Shown one piece after another: positions 25,922 through 35,584 of a stretch of DNA of 64,000 bases (its first letter is position 1; each line of letters starts with the position of its first letter). The translations under genes were made by a program, and so were the position numbers. The DNA is from SHZL01 sp963784425 (GTDB taxonomy: Bacteria; Pseudomonadota; Gammaproteobacteria; Xanthomonadales; SZUA-36): assembly GCA_963784425.1 (NCBI GenBank), contig CAWARM010000005.1, positions 1 to 64,000 of the forward strand. The letters are read 5' to 3'. The notes under the pieces are model-generated. The model did not search any database, had not been told where the DNA came from, and worked only from the letters and a program-made list of their open reading frames with translations.

Positions 25922-27407
25922 TTACCTGAGCTGTGCCGCGCTCACCCACCAGCCGTGCACCTGGGGTCGAAGGCGGCGTGGAATTTTAATTTTGGCGACC
26001 GGGCCGGCCGCCACGTCGCCGGCGTTTAACACCCAGACGAAGTTTTCGAATTCTTCCGGGCCGTGCTGCCGGTTGATCACGGTGAGCAGCCAGCCCTCGT
26101 GCTGCGGATCTTCGGCAGGTACATGCACCGGCTCGTTGAAACACTCGTTCGGTGCGAGTGCCAGAGCCTGTGGTGGGGCCTGCGGAGGCCGGCCGGTGAA
26201 ATCGAGCCGCAGCAGCGTATTGAGCATCACGCCCACCGGCCCGCCGAATACCGGCGGACCTTGCATGTTGCGGGTTCATGGTCAGTACCCAGGCATGTGT
26301 CAGCGGCCGGCCTTCGTACCCGGCGGGCTTGACCGGTAAGTCGCACGGCGGGCCAATAACCGTTTCGTGCACGCAGCCAGGGCCACTGTCCGAACTGGCG
26401 CCAGGATCAATGGTCCAGCGCGCCAGCCGGCTGTTCATGTCCTGGGGTGCGACATTGAGCCCCGAGGCGCGCTGGATAAAGGGGAAGGGGTTGACGTCCG
26501 AGAGGCATTGATCCAGATGTATTCGCCCTGCGGCATCCTCGAATGCGTTGAGGATGTGAAAGCAGAACACACCTTTGGGTCCCTGGAACCAGCGCATGTC
26601 GGCGGCATCGCCACCCCGGGGCATGACGCCGACCCAGCTTTCCCGTTGCGGTTCGTGCACCCAGTGATCGCCTCCAGCCTCGACGCGTTCGGCGTCACAG
26701 GTGGTCGGGTAGACCGGGAAGAGGACGTAATTTCTGGTGATGGCGAAGTCGTGCATCAGCGCGCAATAGGGGACGTCGAACCATTGCTCGCGCTTCAACT
26801 CCCCTTGCCGGTCGACGATGAAGTACGACACCTTGGTTGAAGCCAACCCAGCGGCTTCGTAGCCGAAGGAAAACATCTCACCGCTGTCCGGATCGATGCG
26901 CACATGCGCGCTGACAGTCTGTGACTGGAGCTTGCCGCCAAAGTCATAGCTGCCCAGGGTCTCCAGTGTCAGCGGATTGACCCGATACGGACGTCCGTCC
27001 TCTTTGGACAGCAGCAGCCTGCCCGCATGCCACACCGGGGTGGTGTTGGCCAGCGTGCGGTCGATGCCCCTGGCTTCCTGGCGGTCGGTATAGACATTGC
27101 GGTACTTGCCAAACAGCGCCCGGCCGGCAGCGACCTCCGCACGATGGCGCGCTGTGCCTACGAACCGCATGGAACAACTGGCCTTGCCTCCGGCAAATCG
27201 CATCGCCGAGATCATGCCGTCGCCGGAAAGGAGTGCGCCGCTATCTTCCATGAACGGCGGAAACGCCGGGTCGGGCACGGCGCGGAAGAACGTGCCCTCG
27301 ACTTCGGCGGGGATTTCACCTTCGACCTCCAGCGCGGCAATGTCGTACTCCTCGCCCACGGGTGTGTTGAGGCCGGTGTAGTCGGGTGAGTCGGGAAAAT
27401 TGTTCAT
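25922..27407 (-). pseudogene. carotenoid oxygenase/lignostilbene dioxygenase, frameshifted near the 3' end
   Basis: The start at 27407 has a good Shine-Dalgarno (AAAGGGAG). Iron-ligand histidines are visible in order: VSAHVRIDP, MHDFAITRN, CFHILNAFED, and a fourth in PQVHGWW close to the end. The frame breaks between HAWVLTMNP and MQGPPVFGG, around 26264-26280: one extra base moves the last 114 residues (25922-26266) out of frame, including the fourth His. Members cleave the central double bond of carotenoids or stilbenes. If the shift is real, the enzyme lacks an iron ligand and is dead. Confidence 0.8.
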
Positions 27408-27433
27408 GGCAACTCCCTTTGATCAGGCGCGGA

Positions 27434-28234
27434 TCAGGGGTTCCCGAAGCCGGCCATGCTCTTATCGAGGTCCGGTTCCAGATCGAGATAAGCCCCGGCC
27501 AGCGGATTGTAGAGGCCCGAGGCCAACGCCACAATCTGACGGCCCAGCCGCTCGAGTTGCGGCGCAGGGTCCTGATCGATGATGGCCGTGAGGTCATCGA
27601 CCAGGAATGGGGCCCACTTCCTGGCTTCAGGGTCGTTGATGGAGTCGCGCGCCATGTCGGTCAGAATGGTTCCGGGTTGAACCACGAATGCGCGTACGCC
27701 ATCGGCCCTGGCCTCGGCGTCCACGTGCTCGGTGAGCCGGATCACCGTGGCCTTGGCCACGCAGTAGGCGGACAGGTTCGGCCCCACCATGAGACCACCC
27801 TTTGATGCGATATTGACGATACATCCCGTGCCCTGCTCACGCATGGCCGGCAGCACCATGTGCATGAACAGCAAGGTGCCGCGCACATGCACGCCTTGCG
27901 CGCGCCACCAGTCGTCGGGATCGACGACGCCGATGGGTCCGAAGGGTCCGGCAAGTCCGGCGTTGTTCACCAGGATAGCCACCGGCCCAAGCCGCTGTTG
28001 CGTTTCCCTGACACCGGCTTCAACCTGTTTCCGGTCACTGACATCGGCTACCACCGCGATCGCCTCACCACCAAGAGCGGTGATCTCTGCAACCACTTCT
28101 TCGAGCTGCGCCATTGTGCGGGACACGAGGGCTACACGTGCGCCCGCCCGCGCCAGCTCCAGCGCAATGCCCCTGCCGAGTCCCCGGCCACCGCCGGTAA
28201 CGATGGCAACGCGACCCTTCAGTTCACCATTCAC
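27434..28234 (-). CDS. SDR-family oxidoreductase
   Basis: 266 residues. TGGGRGLGRGIALEL is the cofactor motif, NNAGLAGPFGP and AYCVAKATVIRLTEH carry the catalytic Tyr/Lys. Loop DDWWRAQGVHVRGTLLFMH is as usual. It follows the carotenoid oxygenase gene on the same strand, separated by 26 bases, with this gene upstream in transcription. Its neighbours suggest that it oxidises or reduces the aldehyde or alcohol produced by the oxygenase, but that is inference. Confidence 0.88.
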   Translation of the reverse strand: MNGELKGRVAIVTGGGRGLGRGIALELARAGARVALVSRTMAQLEEVVAEITALGGEAIAVVADVSDRKQVEAGVRETQQRLGPVAILVNNAGLAGPFGPIGVVDPDDWWRAQGVHVRGTLLFMHMVLPAMREQGTGCIVNIASKGGLMVGPNLSAYCVAKATVIRLTEHVDAEARADGVRAFVVQPGTILTDMARDSINDPEARKWAPFLVDDLTAIIDQDPAPQLERLGRQIVALASGLYNPLAGAYLDLEPDLDKSMAGFGNP

Positions 28235-28433
28235 CGTTCACCGCCCACCTCATCTCATGCCGTGTAGCGTGGACCTGTAGTCAGCCAATAAGTCCTGGAC
28301 TAGGCCAACAGGACAGCCACAAGCTAGCACATTTCATACGCCCGATGGAGTGCGCTAAAATCAGGCAATACCGACAACCATCATTGCAAAACAACAACAG
28401 CCGCAGTTTTGCCTGAGGAACGGAGCATGCAAC

Positions 28434-29225
28434 ATGCTTGAGCCCTTTTGCCGTGAGGCCGGAGCCGGCCCTGGAGTGGTATGCATTCATGCGAACGCGA
28501 GCAATTCGGCGCAATGGCGCGGGCTCATGGAACTCCTGGCGCCCGGGTTCCGCGTCCTGGCTCCGGATTCGTATGGCTCAGGCAAGAGCCCGGAGTGGCC
28601 TTCGGACCGGGTCATTCAGCTTCGGGAGGAGGCCGCATTCATTGAGCCCGTGCTCGCCCGGGCGGGCGCTCCACTGGTGTTGGTGGGCCACTCATTTGGT
28701 GCGGCGGTCGCGCTGATCGCAGCCATGGCAAATCCTGGCCGGGTACGCGCCATGGCCCTGTACGAACCAACGCTGTTCGCGCTGCTCGACGCGGAGAAGC
28801 CGGCGCCGAACGAAGCTGATGGAATCCGCAGCACGGTAGCGGATGCAGCCGCGGCTCTCGAGGCAGGAGATCCGGACGCAGCCGCGGAGCGCTTTATCGA
28901 CTACTGGATGGGGGCCGGAGCCTGGAAGCACACCCCCGACGATCGCAAGACACCGATCGCCGCGTCGGTGCGGAATGTGCGCAGATGGGGGCATGCATTG
29001 CTCACTGAGCCCACGACTCTGGAAGCCTTTCGCTCACTGGAAGTCCCGGTCCTGTTCATGGTCGGCAAGCGCTCGCCGCCATCGGCTCACGGAGTAGCGC
29101 GGCTTTTAACCGGCGCACTGCCGCATGTTGAAGTTGTAGAGTTTGCAGGTCTTGGTCACATGGGCCCGCTCACCCATCCTGAGGCCGTTAATCCGGTCAT
29201 CAGGCAATTTCTCGAGCGGCTCTGA
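28434..29225 (+). CDS. alpha/beta hydrolase
   Basis: 263 residues. The oxyanion strand is VVCIHANASNSAQW, the nucleophile elbow is LVGHSFGAAVAL (Ser in GHSFG), the acid is probably the Asp in LDAEKP or on the VLFMVGKRSPP strand, and the His is in GLGHMGPLTHPE. It belongs to the general family of esterases and C-C hydrolases; substrate unknown. ATG at 28434 is preceded by GGAACGGAG. Confidence 0.85.
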   Translation: MLEPFCREAGAGPGVVCIHANASNSAQWRGLMELLAPGFRVLAPDSYGSGKSPEWPSDRVIQLREEAAFIEPVLARAGAPLVLVGHSFGAAVALIAAMANPGRVRAMALYEPTLFALLDAEKPAPNEADGIRSTVADAAAALEAGDPDAAAERFIDYWMGAGAWKHTPDDRKTPIAASVRNVRRWGHALLTEPTTLEAFRSLEVPVLFMVGKRSPPSAHGVARLLTGALPHVEVVEFAGLGHMGPLTHPEAVNPVIRQFLERL

Positions 29226-29265
29226 ACCGCGGGCATGGGCACTGTATATGGCAGTTCAAACGCGC

Positions 29266-30258
29266 TCAGTCCTCACCTGCCCTGTCGGTGGCACCCGTCG
29301 TTCCGCGCGCGGCGCGACGCCAGGTGGCCGGTGAAGCACCCTGCTCGCGCTTGAACGCCCGGCTGAACGCGGCCTCCGATTCGTAGCCGACCTCGGTCGC
29401 GATCGCGCCGATGGATCGTTGGCTTCCCTGCAAGAGGTCGGCGGCGAGTTGCAGGCGCCAGCGGGTCAGGTACTGCATCGGCGGTTGTCCCAGGAGCGCA
29501 GTGAAGCGTTCCGCGAGGGCCGAACGCGACAGTCCTACGCAAGCTGCCAAATCGTCCACGGTCCAGGCGCGGGCCGGCTCGGAGTGCATCAGCGCAAGCG
29601 CCTTGCCCACAAACCGGTCGCGGAGTCCGGCCAGCCACCCCTGTTGTTCGGGCGGCAAGCTCTCGATGTGGCGGCGAATGGCCTCAACGAACATCAACTC
29701 CGATAATTTTGCCAGCACCGTGCCAGCACCCGCCTTCGGGGCAGCGGATTCGGCAAGACTGAACTGGAGGGAGGAAGTGAGCCATTGCCCGCCGGGATCG
29801 TCATGCAAATTGATGATCATCAGACGCGGCAACGCTGCGAGTATCGTGCTGAACAGCGCCGACTCGCACGCCAGGTAGCCGCACACCAGCCGTGTCACGT
29901 CACCTCCGCCGCCATAGCGCAACAGCGATGCCTCATACGGGCTGCGCTCAACGACCAGCCGTTTCCCGTCGCCGCGCGGACCGGATAAATCACTACCCAG
30001 GGAGTGTGCGTCTCCCCCCGGTATGACAATGAGGTCGTAGGCTTGCGCAAACCGCGGGGCTTCGCCGGCGAGCGCCACCTCGCAACCTCCGTGCGTCACC
30101 AGGTGGTAGATCACTACGTGCTGCGCCTGCGGCATGTGCTCCACACACACCTCGACACCCGAAGGCTCGCCAATGCACCACGGCGCGCTGAACTCGGCAT
30201 CCAGGAACACGGCGCCTGTTAACCGCACCAGTCTCAGTACGTCAGAAAGCGCGTCCAA
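29266..30258 (-). CDS. AraC-family transcriptional regulator with cupin domain
   Basis: 330 residues. The N-terminal half (LTGAVFLDAEFSAPWC, YHLVTHGGCEV, YDLIVIPGGDAHSL) is the cupin sensor of the cupin_6 type. The C-terminal 100 residues contain two helix-turn-helix motifs (WTVDDLAACVGLSRSALAERF and SIGAIATEVGYESEAAFSRAFKR). It may control the neighbouring hydrolase or the diiron gene, which is divergent at 30422. Ligand unknown. Confidence 0.9.
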   Translation of the reverse strand: MDALSDVLRLVRLTGAVFLDAEFSAPWCIGEPSGVEVCVEHMPQAQHVVIYHLVTHGGCEVALAGEAPRFAQAYDLIVIPGGDAHSLGSDLSGPRGDGKRLVVERSPYEASLLRYGGGGDVTRLVCGYLACESALFSTILAALPRLMIINLHDDPGGQWLTSSLQFSLAESAAPKAGAGTVLAKLSELMFVEAIRRHIESLPPEQQGWLAGLRDRFVGKALALMHSEPARAWTVDDLAACVGLSRSALAERFTALLGQPPMQYLTRWRLQLAADLLQGSQRSIGAIATEVGYESEAAFSRAFKREQGASPATWRRAARGTTGATDRAGED

Positions 30259-30421
30259 AGGCCCTCCAGGGTCAATTCCGGCGTCCCGGGCATGAGATTC
30301 GGCGGATCAGTCATGGGCAGACGCCGCAGCGGTTGAGATAGTAACACTCGCAACGCGGCTGAAAAAGACTGGCCGCGCCACGGACCAAACCGAGTGTTCC
30401 ATTTGATCAAGGAGACATGCC

Positions 30422-31370
30422 ATGCAAGCCACACAACTCGAAAGCAGCAACAAACAGTACGCGAAGTGCATTGAAGTTTCGAAGCGGATTCGGTGGGACA
30501 TCGACCGCGACGTCCTGCGCGGACGCGATTTCGATTTTTCGAAGAAGTTCCTCCCCGACGGGATTTCCAAGCTGAACGAGCTCGATTTCATGAATGAGGA
30601 TGACCGGCGCTTTCTCTCCCAGATCCAGGGCCGCAAGTACGCCAATATGTTCGGTCTGGTCGAGCGCTTCATCAGCGCCAAGATTCTTGAAGTGAGCCAC
30701 GACTACTGGCTGGGCGACCAGACCAAATTCGAGGCGCAGCGCTTCACCGACGAGGAGCTAAAACACCAGGAACTCTTTCGCCGCATCGGAGCGCATGACC
30801 GCCGCGGAAATGCCGGATGGCTATCGCTTTCTGCCGCAACCGAATGACGTTGCGTCGGTCGTGCTGGGGAAAGCGACCTGGGCCGTGCTCGGGCTCACCT
30901 GTCACATTGAGCTTTTCACCCAGGCGCACTACCGGAAAAGCATCGAGCGCGAAGCAAATATCTCCGAGCTGTACAAGGACGTGTTCCTCTATCACTGGCG
31001 CGAGGAATCGCAACACGCCATTCTCGACGAGCTCGAATGGCGCCGGGAGGATGCAAAGCTGTCGCCATTCGAACGGGACGTGGCTGTGGATGATCTTATT
31101 GCCCTGGTCGGCGCTGTGGACGGCCTGCTGCGGATGCAGGCGGCAGCGGACGTGGACTATTTCCTGCGCTGCAGCGAACGGTGTTTCAGCAAGCGCGAAA
31201 TGGCCAGGCTGAGCGAGCTGATGCTCAAGGCGTACCGCTGGCAGTACATCGTGTCGGGGGTTCAGGAGCCACGGTACATGGCCATCCTCGGCGATATGGT
31301 CTCGGCGAAGCAGGCCGCACGCATCGCAGCGGCGCTGACCCCGATCGTAAACCAGCAGGTGCCGCAATGA
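30422..31370 (+). pseudogene. ferritin-like diiron protein, frameshifted
   Basis: The start is at 30422. The frame runs to DEELKHQELFRRI, where the first diiron ligands (ExxxH-type) lie, and then shifts near 30790: the next frame, from ERMTAAEMPDGYRF to 31370, carries the second motif HWREESQHAILDELEW (EExxH). Together they give a complete four-helix diiron protein of about 315 residues. The first frame continues only to a stop at 30847. I cannot name the substrate; the family includes oxygenases and desaturases. Overlap by ATGA with the MAPEG gene suggests cotranscription. Confidence 0.7.
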
Positions 31371-31798
31371 CCGTGCCGGTGTGGATGCTGCTCGGCTTTG
31401 CGGCGTGGACCGTGCTGCTGCTGACGGCTACGATCGGCGTGTATCGCTGGAGCCGCATCCTCACCGGCCGGGCCCGGATCAGTGAATTCCGGGCCGACGG
31501 GGCCGGTGGGGAGGACTGGTACCAGCGCGCGACGCGGGCCCACGCGAACTGCATCGAGAATCTTCCCGTATTCGGAGCCATCGTGTTCGCTTTGCAAGTC
31601 AGCGGTATTGGCGACCCCATGGCCGACGGCCTGTCGATATGCATCCTGGTGGCGCGAGTGATCCAGTCCTTGATCCATGTGTCGTTCGTCCAATCCAGTC
31701 CGGTAGTCTCCGCGCGCTTCACGTTCTTTTCCGTCCAGCTCGCCAGTTTTATTGCATTGATCGCCATGGTGGCAGCCCACGGAGCAGGGGCAACTTGA
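31367..31798 (+). CDS. MAPEG-family membrane protein
   Basis: 143 residues with four hydrophobic helices. RATRAHANCIENLPVFGAIVF is the MAPEG signature (RAxxNxxExLP-like). MAPEG proteins conjugate or isomerise glutathione and eicosanoid-like lipids in eukaryotes; bacterial members are mostly uncharacterised. The ATG overlaps the diiron protein's stop (31367-31370). Confidence 0.85.
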   Translation: MTVPVWMLLGFAAWTVLLLTATIGVYRWSRILTGRARISEFRADGAGGEDWYQRATRAHANCIENLPVFGAIVFALQVSGIGDPMADGLSICILVARVIQSLIHVSFVQSSPVVSARFTFFSVQLASFIALIAMVAAHGAGAT

Positions 31799-31876
31799 CC
31801 CAGGTTACGTGATACGGGCATGGATGTTGCAAACGTCATCATTGCCAACGTGCGCGGCTTCGGTGCGGACAAAGCG

Positions 31877-34330
31877 CTATCCGGCCGAGGGCTTATCCCC
31901 TGCAGGCTCAAGCGCTTTCTCCAGCACTTCGTCGACTTCACCCACCCATTCAATGGCAATGCGCTGGCGGGCCTCTTCAGGAATGTCTTCGAGATCGCGT
32001 CGATTGCGCTCCGGAAGCAGGACAGTGGTTATACCCGCGCGCAGGGCGGCCAGCACTTTCTCTTTCACCCCGCCAATCGGCAGCACCAGTCCACGCAGGC
32101 TGATTTCACCCGTCATCGCAACTTCGTTCCTGACCGGGCGCCCGGTTAGCAGGGAGGCGAGTGCCGTGAAAATCGCCGCACCCGCGCTGGGGCCATCCTT
32201 GGGTGTTGCCCCGGCCGGCACGTGGATGTGGATGTCCGATTTGTCCAGCACTTCCTGCCCGATGCCAAGTTGTGCGGCGCGTGCCTTGATCAGTGACAAG
32301 GCCGCTTGTGCACTTTCCTTCATCACGTCCCCGAGTTGGCCCGTCAGGGTCAGCCGGCCCGAGCCGGGGCTGCGGGAGGCTTCGATGAACAAAATGTCAC
32401 CGCCCACCGGGGTCCAGGCAAGGCCGGTGGCCACTCCGGGAACACCTGTGCGCATCGCCACCTCGGCTTCAAAGCGGGCAGATCCGAGGATGGTCGCCAG
32501 GTCGGCAAGGCCGATTTCCACGCTGGCCACGCTGCCTTCGGCTATGCGTACCGCAACATTGCGCAAGACCCGGCCGATCTCGCGCTCGAGATTGCGCACG
32601 CCCGCTTCGCGCGTGTAATTCTCGATGATGCCCGTGAGTGCGGCATCGCTGATGGCGCACTGCTCCGCCATCAAACCGGTGTCAGCAAGCTGACGGCCCA
32701 CCAGGTAACGCCGCGCAATCTGCAGCTTTTCCTGGGTGGTGTAACCGGCCAACTGGATCACCTCCATGCGGTCGCGCAAGGGCCCCGGAATGGTGTCGAG
32801 CACATTGGCCGTACAGATGAACAGGATGCCGGAGAGATCGAACGGCACTGCCAGGTAGTTGTCGCGGAAACTGGAGTTCTGTTCCGGGTCCAGTACTTCA
32901 AGCAGGGCCGAAGACGGGTCGCCATGAAAACCTCCGGCGCCAAGCTTGTCGACCTCATCCAGCATCATGACGCAGTTGCGCGTCGCGGCACGGCGCAGGT
33001 TCTGGATGATATTGCCCGGGAGGGCGCCGATGTAGGTGCGCCGGTGGCCGCGAATTTCGGCTTCGTCGTGCACGCCACCGAGGCTGAGGCGGACGAAATG
33101 CCGGCCGGTCGCGCGAGCAATGCTCTGGCCCAGCGAAGTCTTGCCCACGCCCGGTGGCCCAACAAAGCAGAGGATGGGGGTTTTACCCCAGGGATTCAGC
33201 TTGCGCACCGCCAGGTATTCGAGGATGCGTTTTTTGATCTTGTCGAGGCCGAAGTGGTCCTCGTCGAGGATGCGACGGGCTTCGGCAATATCGATGGCGG
33301 CATGTTCATCCTTGCGCCACGGCAGTTCGACCAGCCAGTCGAGATAGCTGCGGATCATGGCGTATTCGCCCGCGCCTTCGGGGGTGCGTTGCAGGCGCGT
33401 CAGTTCCTTGCGTGCCTGCTTTTCGACTTCTTCCGGCATCTGCGCAGCCGTAATCGCTTTGTCCAGCTCGGCGATCTCCGCGCCACCACCCTCGTCTTCG
33501 CCGAGTTCTTTCTGGATGGTTTCCATCTGCTCACGCAGCAGGTGTTTGCGATTGCGGTCGTTGATGGAATCGCGCGTACGCTGGTCAATCTCTTGTGAAA
33601 CTTTCAATACTTCGAGGCGGTGGCCGAGCAGTTCCAGCAGCTCGTCAAGCCGCTGTTTCACGTCAAAGATTTCCAGCAAGCGCTGTTTGTCTTCCGGTTC
33701 GATGTCAATCTGCGCAGCAACGAAGTCCGCCAGGTTTTCCGGCCCATCCACCGCCTGCAACGCGGCGTGCACCCCCTCAGGCACCTGCGGCAACAGATTC
33801 AGGATTTCCACTGCCTTCTGGCGGAGGTTGAAAGCGCGGCCCTCGACGTCGGCATTGGTGCCGCTAAACGGCTCGATCTTCTGCACGCGGGCAGCCAGGA
33901 AGGGATAGCCTTCCAGGAATTGCACGGCGCGAAAACGCTGCAGTCCCTGACATATGGCGTGATGGCTGCCATCCGGCGCCGTGATATAGCGCAAAACATT
34001 GGCGGCGGTTCCCACCCAATGCAAATCGCCCGGCCCGGGGTTTTGGTCGGTGTCTTTGTGCTGCAACAGAATCCCCAAGGGACGCTGCAAACGGACCGCT
34101 TCCTGCACCGCGGCCAGCGAACGCTCGCGGCCAATGGTCAGTGGCACCACCAATCCGGGGAAAAGCACAGTGTTACGCAACGGCAATATGATCAGGGCAT
34201 CGTCCGGCAGGGCGCGGCCCGGGGTGAAATCCTTATCCAGTTCGCGCGGTGCGCCCGGCGGCGAAGCGCGCAGCTCCCCATCGGTATTCATCGGCTGATT
34301 GGTGGATGGATGTTCCTGCGCTGTAGTCAT
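31877..34330 (-). CDS. lon: Lon ATP-dependent protease
   Basis: 817 residues from the ATG at 34330. The N-terminal substrate domain begins LIILPLRNTVLFPGLVVPL. Walker A is GPPGVGKTSL, Walker B is VMMLDEVDKL, and the Ser-Lys dyad is in KDGPSAGAA and GGVKEKVLA. Lon degrades misfolded and regulatory proteins in the cytoplasm. I reject the earlier in-frame ATG (34354), which overlaps the Hsp20 coding sequence; AAAAGGTGA lies upstream of the chosen start. It is cotranscribed with the Hsp20 gene, whose stop is at 34333. Confidence 0.95.
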   Translation of the reverse strand: MTTAQEHPSTNQPMNTDGELRASPPGAPRELDKDFTPGRALPDDALIILPLRNTVLFPGLVVPLTIGRERSLAAVQEAVRLQRPLGILLQHKDTDQNPGPGDLHWVGTAANVLRYITAPDGSHHAICQGLQRFRAVQFLEGYPFLAARVQKIEPFSGTNADVEGRAFNLRQKAVEILNLLPQVPEGVHAALQAVDGPENLADFVAAQIDIEPEDKQRLLEIFDVKQRLDELLELLGHRLEVLKVSQEIDQRTRDSINDRNRKHLLREQMETIQKELGEDEGGGAEIAELDKAITAAQMPEEVEKQARKELTRLQRTPEGAGEYAMIRSYLDWLVELPWRKDEHAAIDIAEARRILDEDHFGLDKIKKRILEYLAVRKLNPWGKTPILCFVGPPGVGKTSLGQSIARATGRHFVRLSLGGVHDEAEIRGHRRTYIGALPGNIIQNLRRAATRNCVMMLDEVDKLGAGGFHGDPSSALLEVLDPEQNSSFRDNYLAVPFDLSGILFICTANVLDTIPGPLRDRMEVIQLAGYTTQEKLQIARRYLVGRQLADTGLMAEQCAISDAALTGIIENYTREAGVRNLEREIGRVLRNVAVRIAEGSVASVEIGLADLATILGSARFEAEVAMRTGVPGVATGLAWTPVGGDILFIEASRSPGSGRLTLTGQLGDVMKESAQAALSLIKARAAQLGIGQEVLDKSDIHIHVPAGATPKDGPSAGAAIFTALASLLTGRPVRNEVAMTGEISLRGLVLPIGGVKEKVLAALRAGITTVLLPERNRRDLEDIPEEARQRIAIEWVGEVDEVLEKALEPAGDKPSAG

Positions 34331-34332
34331 GC

Positions 34333-34740
34333 TCAAGTCACCTTTTCCAGGCAAACGATCAAATAGCCATCACGAAATTCGTGCCGGCTGGAGGCATACC
34401 GCAGCGCTGGCAGCGCCACCCGTCGTTCGAACCGGCCGTAGGGGATTTCCAGCCGCCACACCGCCCGGCGATGCGCGGAAAGTGGGATGGCACAATTGGC
34501 CCGTACCAGGAGATGGCCGGCTTCCAAACCGATTTCGGCCTGCTCCGGCGACACCCCCGGCAAGGCAACCACCACGATCAATTCCCGTTCGTCCTCGAAC
34601 ACGTCCACCGGCGGCTCCCAAATCGCGCAACCGCGCGCGGGCGCGGCCAGCCGGAACAGCTTACGATGCATGCGTTCGGCCTGGTCGAGCAGATCCGAGG
34701 CCTGCGTCCACATCCAATCAGTAGTCTTGCGAGAAGTCAT
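34333..34740 (-). CDS. small heat shock protein (Hsp20/alpha-crystallin)
   Basis: 135 residues. PPVDVFEDERELIVVVALPGVSPEQAEIGLEAGHLLVRA and YGRFERRVALP form the alpha-crystallin beta sandwich; the conserved GV-loop is partly replaced. The C-terminus lacks the usual IXI motif. It prevents aggregation. Pairing with lon (stop 34333, lon start 34330) points to a heat-shock operon, but I could not find a convincing sigma-32 promoter in the 34741-35018 gap. Confidence 0.85.
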   Translation of the reverse strand: MTSRKTTDWMWTQASDLLDQAERMHRKLFRLAAPARGCAIWEPPVDVFEDERELIVVVALPGVSPEQAEIGLEAGHLLVRANCAIPLSAHRRAVWRLEIPYGRFERRVALPALRYASSRHEFRDGYLIVCLEKVT

Positions 34741-35018
34741 GGGATTCGCACCGCTCCTGGCCCGGACGCAGCCACAAGCGCTTGTTTAAACTTGAACAAA
34801 CACTTTGGCTTTCCAACGGGGCGCCGGTCCCAGGCAGTGACCGGCACATACCCAAAATGGTGGGTGGAAGTGCGGGTTTCAAGTTCCGCCCGGATTTACT
34901 GCCGCCTGGTGCCAGACCTGGTGCGTTGTCCTGCACGTTTGTGCCCGTGTGGAACTGGAGCGAGGACACACATTGCTTTCCTGATCGGGTAAACTGGGTT
35001 ACTTGAATGGAGCATGGC

Positions 35019-35528
35019 ATGACCGATAAAACGGAACGCGCAATCCTGGCAGGCGGTTGTTTTTGGGGAGTGCAACAACTCATCCGGCGCCTGCCCGGTG
35101 TCGTTGCCACCCGCGTGGGATATTCCGGGGGCGATGTCGACCATGCCACCTACCGCCATCACGGCACGCACGCCGAGGCGATTGAGATCACCTTCAAGCC
35201 GGACGAGATCAGCTACCGCGATCTACTTGAGTTCTTCTTCCAGATCCACGACCCCTCCACGCTGAACCGGCAGGGAAATGATCGCGGCATGAGCTATCGC
35301 TCCGCCATTTTCTACACTTCGAATGAACAACTGCAGGTAGCGAAAGACACCATCGCCGATGTGGACGCATCCGGGATCTGGCCGGGTAAAGTAGTCACTG
35401 AACTTGCGGCAGCCGGCCCCTTCTGGGAGGCGGAACCTGAGCACCAGGATTACCTGGAGCGGATTCCCAACGGCTATACCTGCCATTTCATCCGCCCCGG
35501 CTGGAAACTACCCAGAACAAATCAGTAA
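35019..35528 (+). CDS. msrA: peptide-methionine (S)-S-oxide reductase MsrA
   Basis: 169 residues from the ATG at 35019 (MTDKTERAILAGGCFWG). GCFWG holds the catalytic Cys. GVVATRVGYSGGDVDHATYRHHGTHAEAIEI and FQIHDPSTLNRQGND are the remaining MsrA motifs. It reduces methionine sulfoxide in proteins. An ATG four codons earlier (35007) is possible. No second resolving Cys is visible near the C-terminus (only YTCHF). Confidence 0.93.
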   Translation: MTDKTERAILAGGCFWGVQQLIRRLPGVVATRVGYSGGDVDHATYRHHGTHAEAIEITFKPDEISYRDLLEFFFQIHDPSTLNRQGNDRGMSYRSAIFYTSNEQLQVAKDTIADVDASGIWPGKVVTELAAAGPFWEAEPEHQDYLERIPNGYTCHFIRPGWKLPRTNQ

Positions 35529-35584
35529 GTTAGCGGGTTACGATGAGTTACGGGCAGATGGCTGCGGGAGTCCCTGTCCTTTTG

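Noticed and set aside
32306..33598. 430-codon open frame on the plus strand opposite lon
   Set aside because: It lies antisense within lon, which has all protease motifs; its composition is the mirror of a GC-rich gene and no domain is recognisable.
34741..35018. Sigma-32 heat-shock promoter in front of hsp20-lon
   Set aside because: CTTGAA-like words occur in the gap but not in the right orientation or with a CCCAT-type -10 at the proper spacing.
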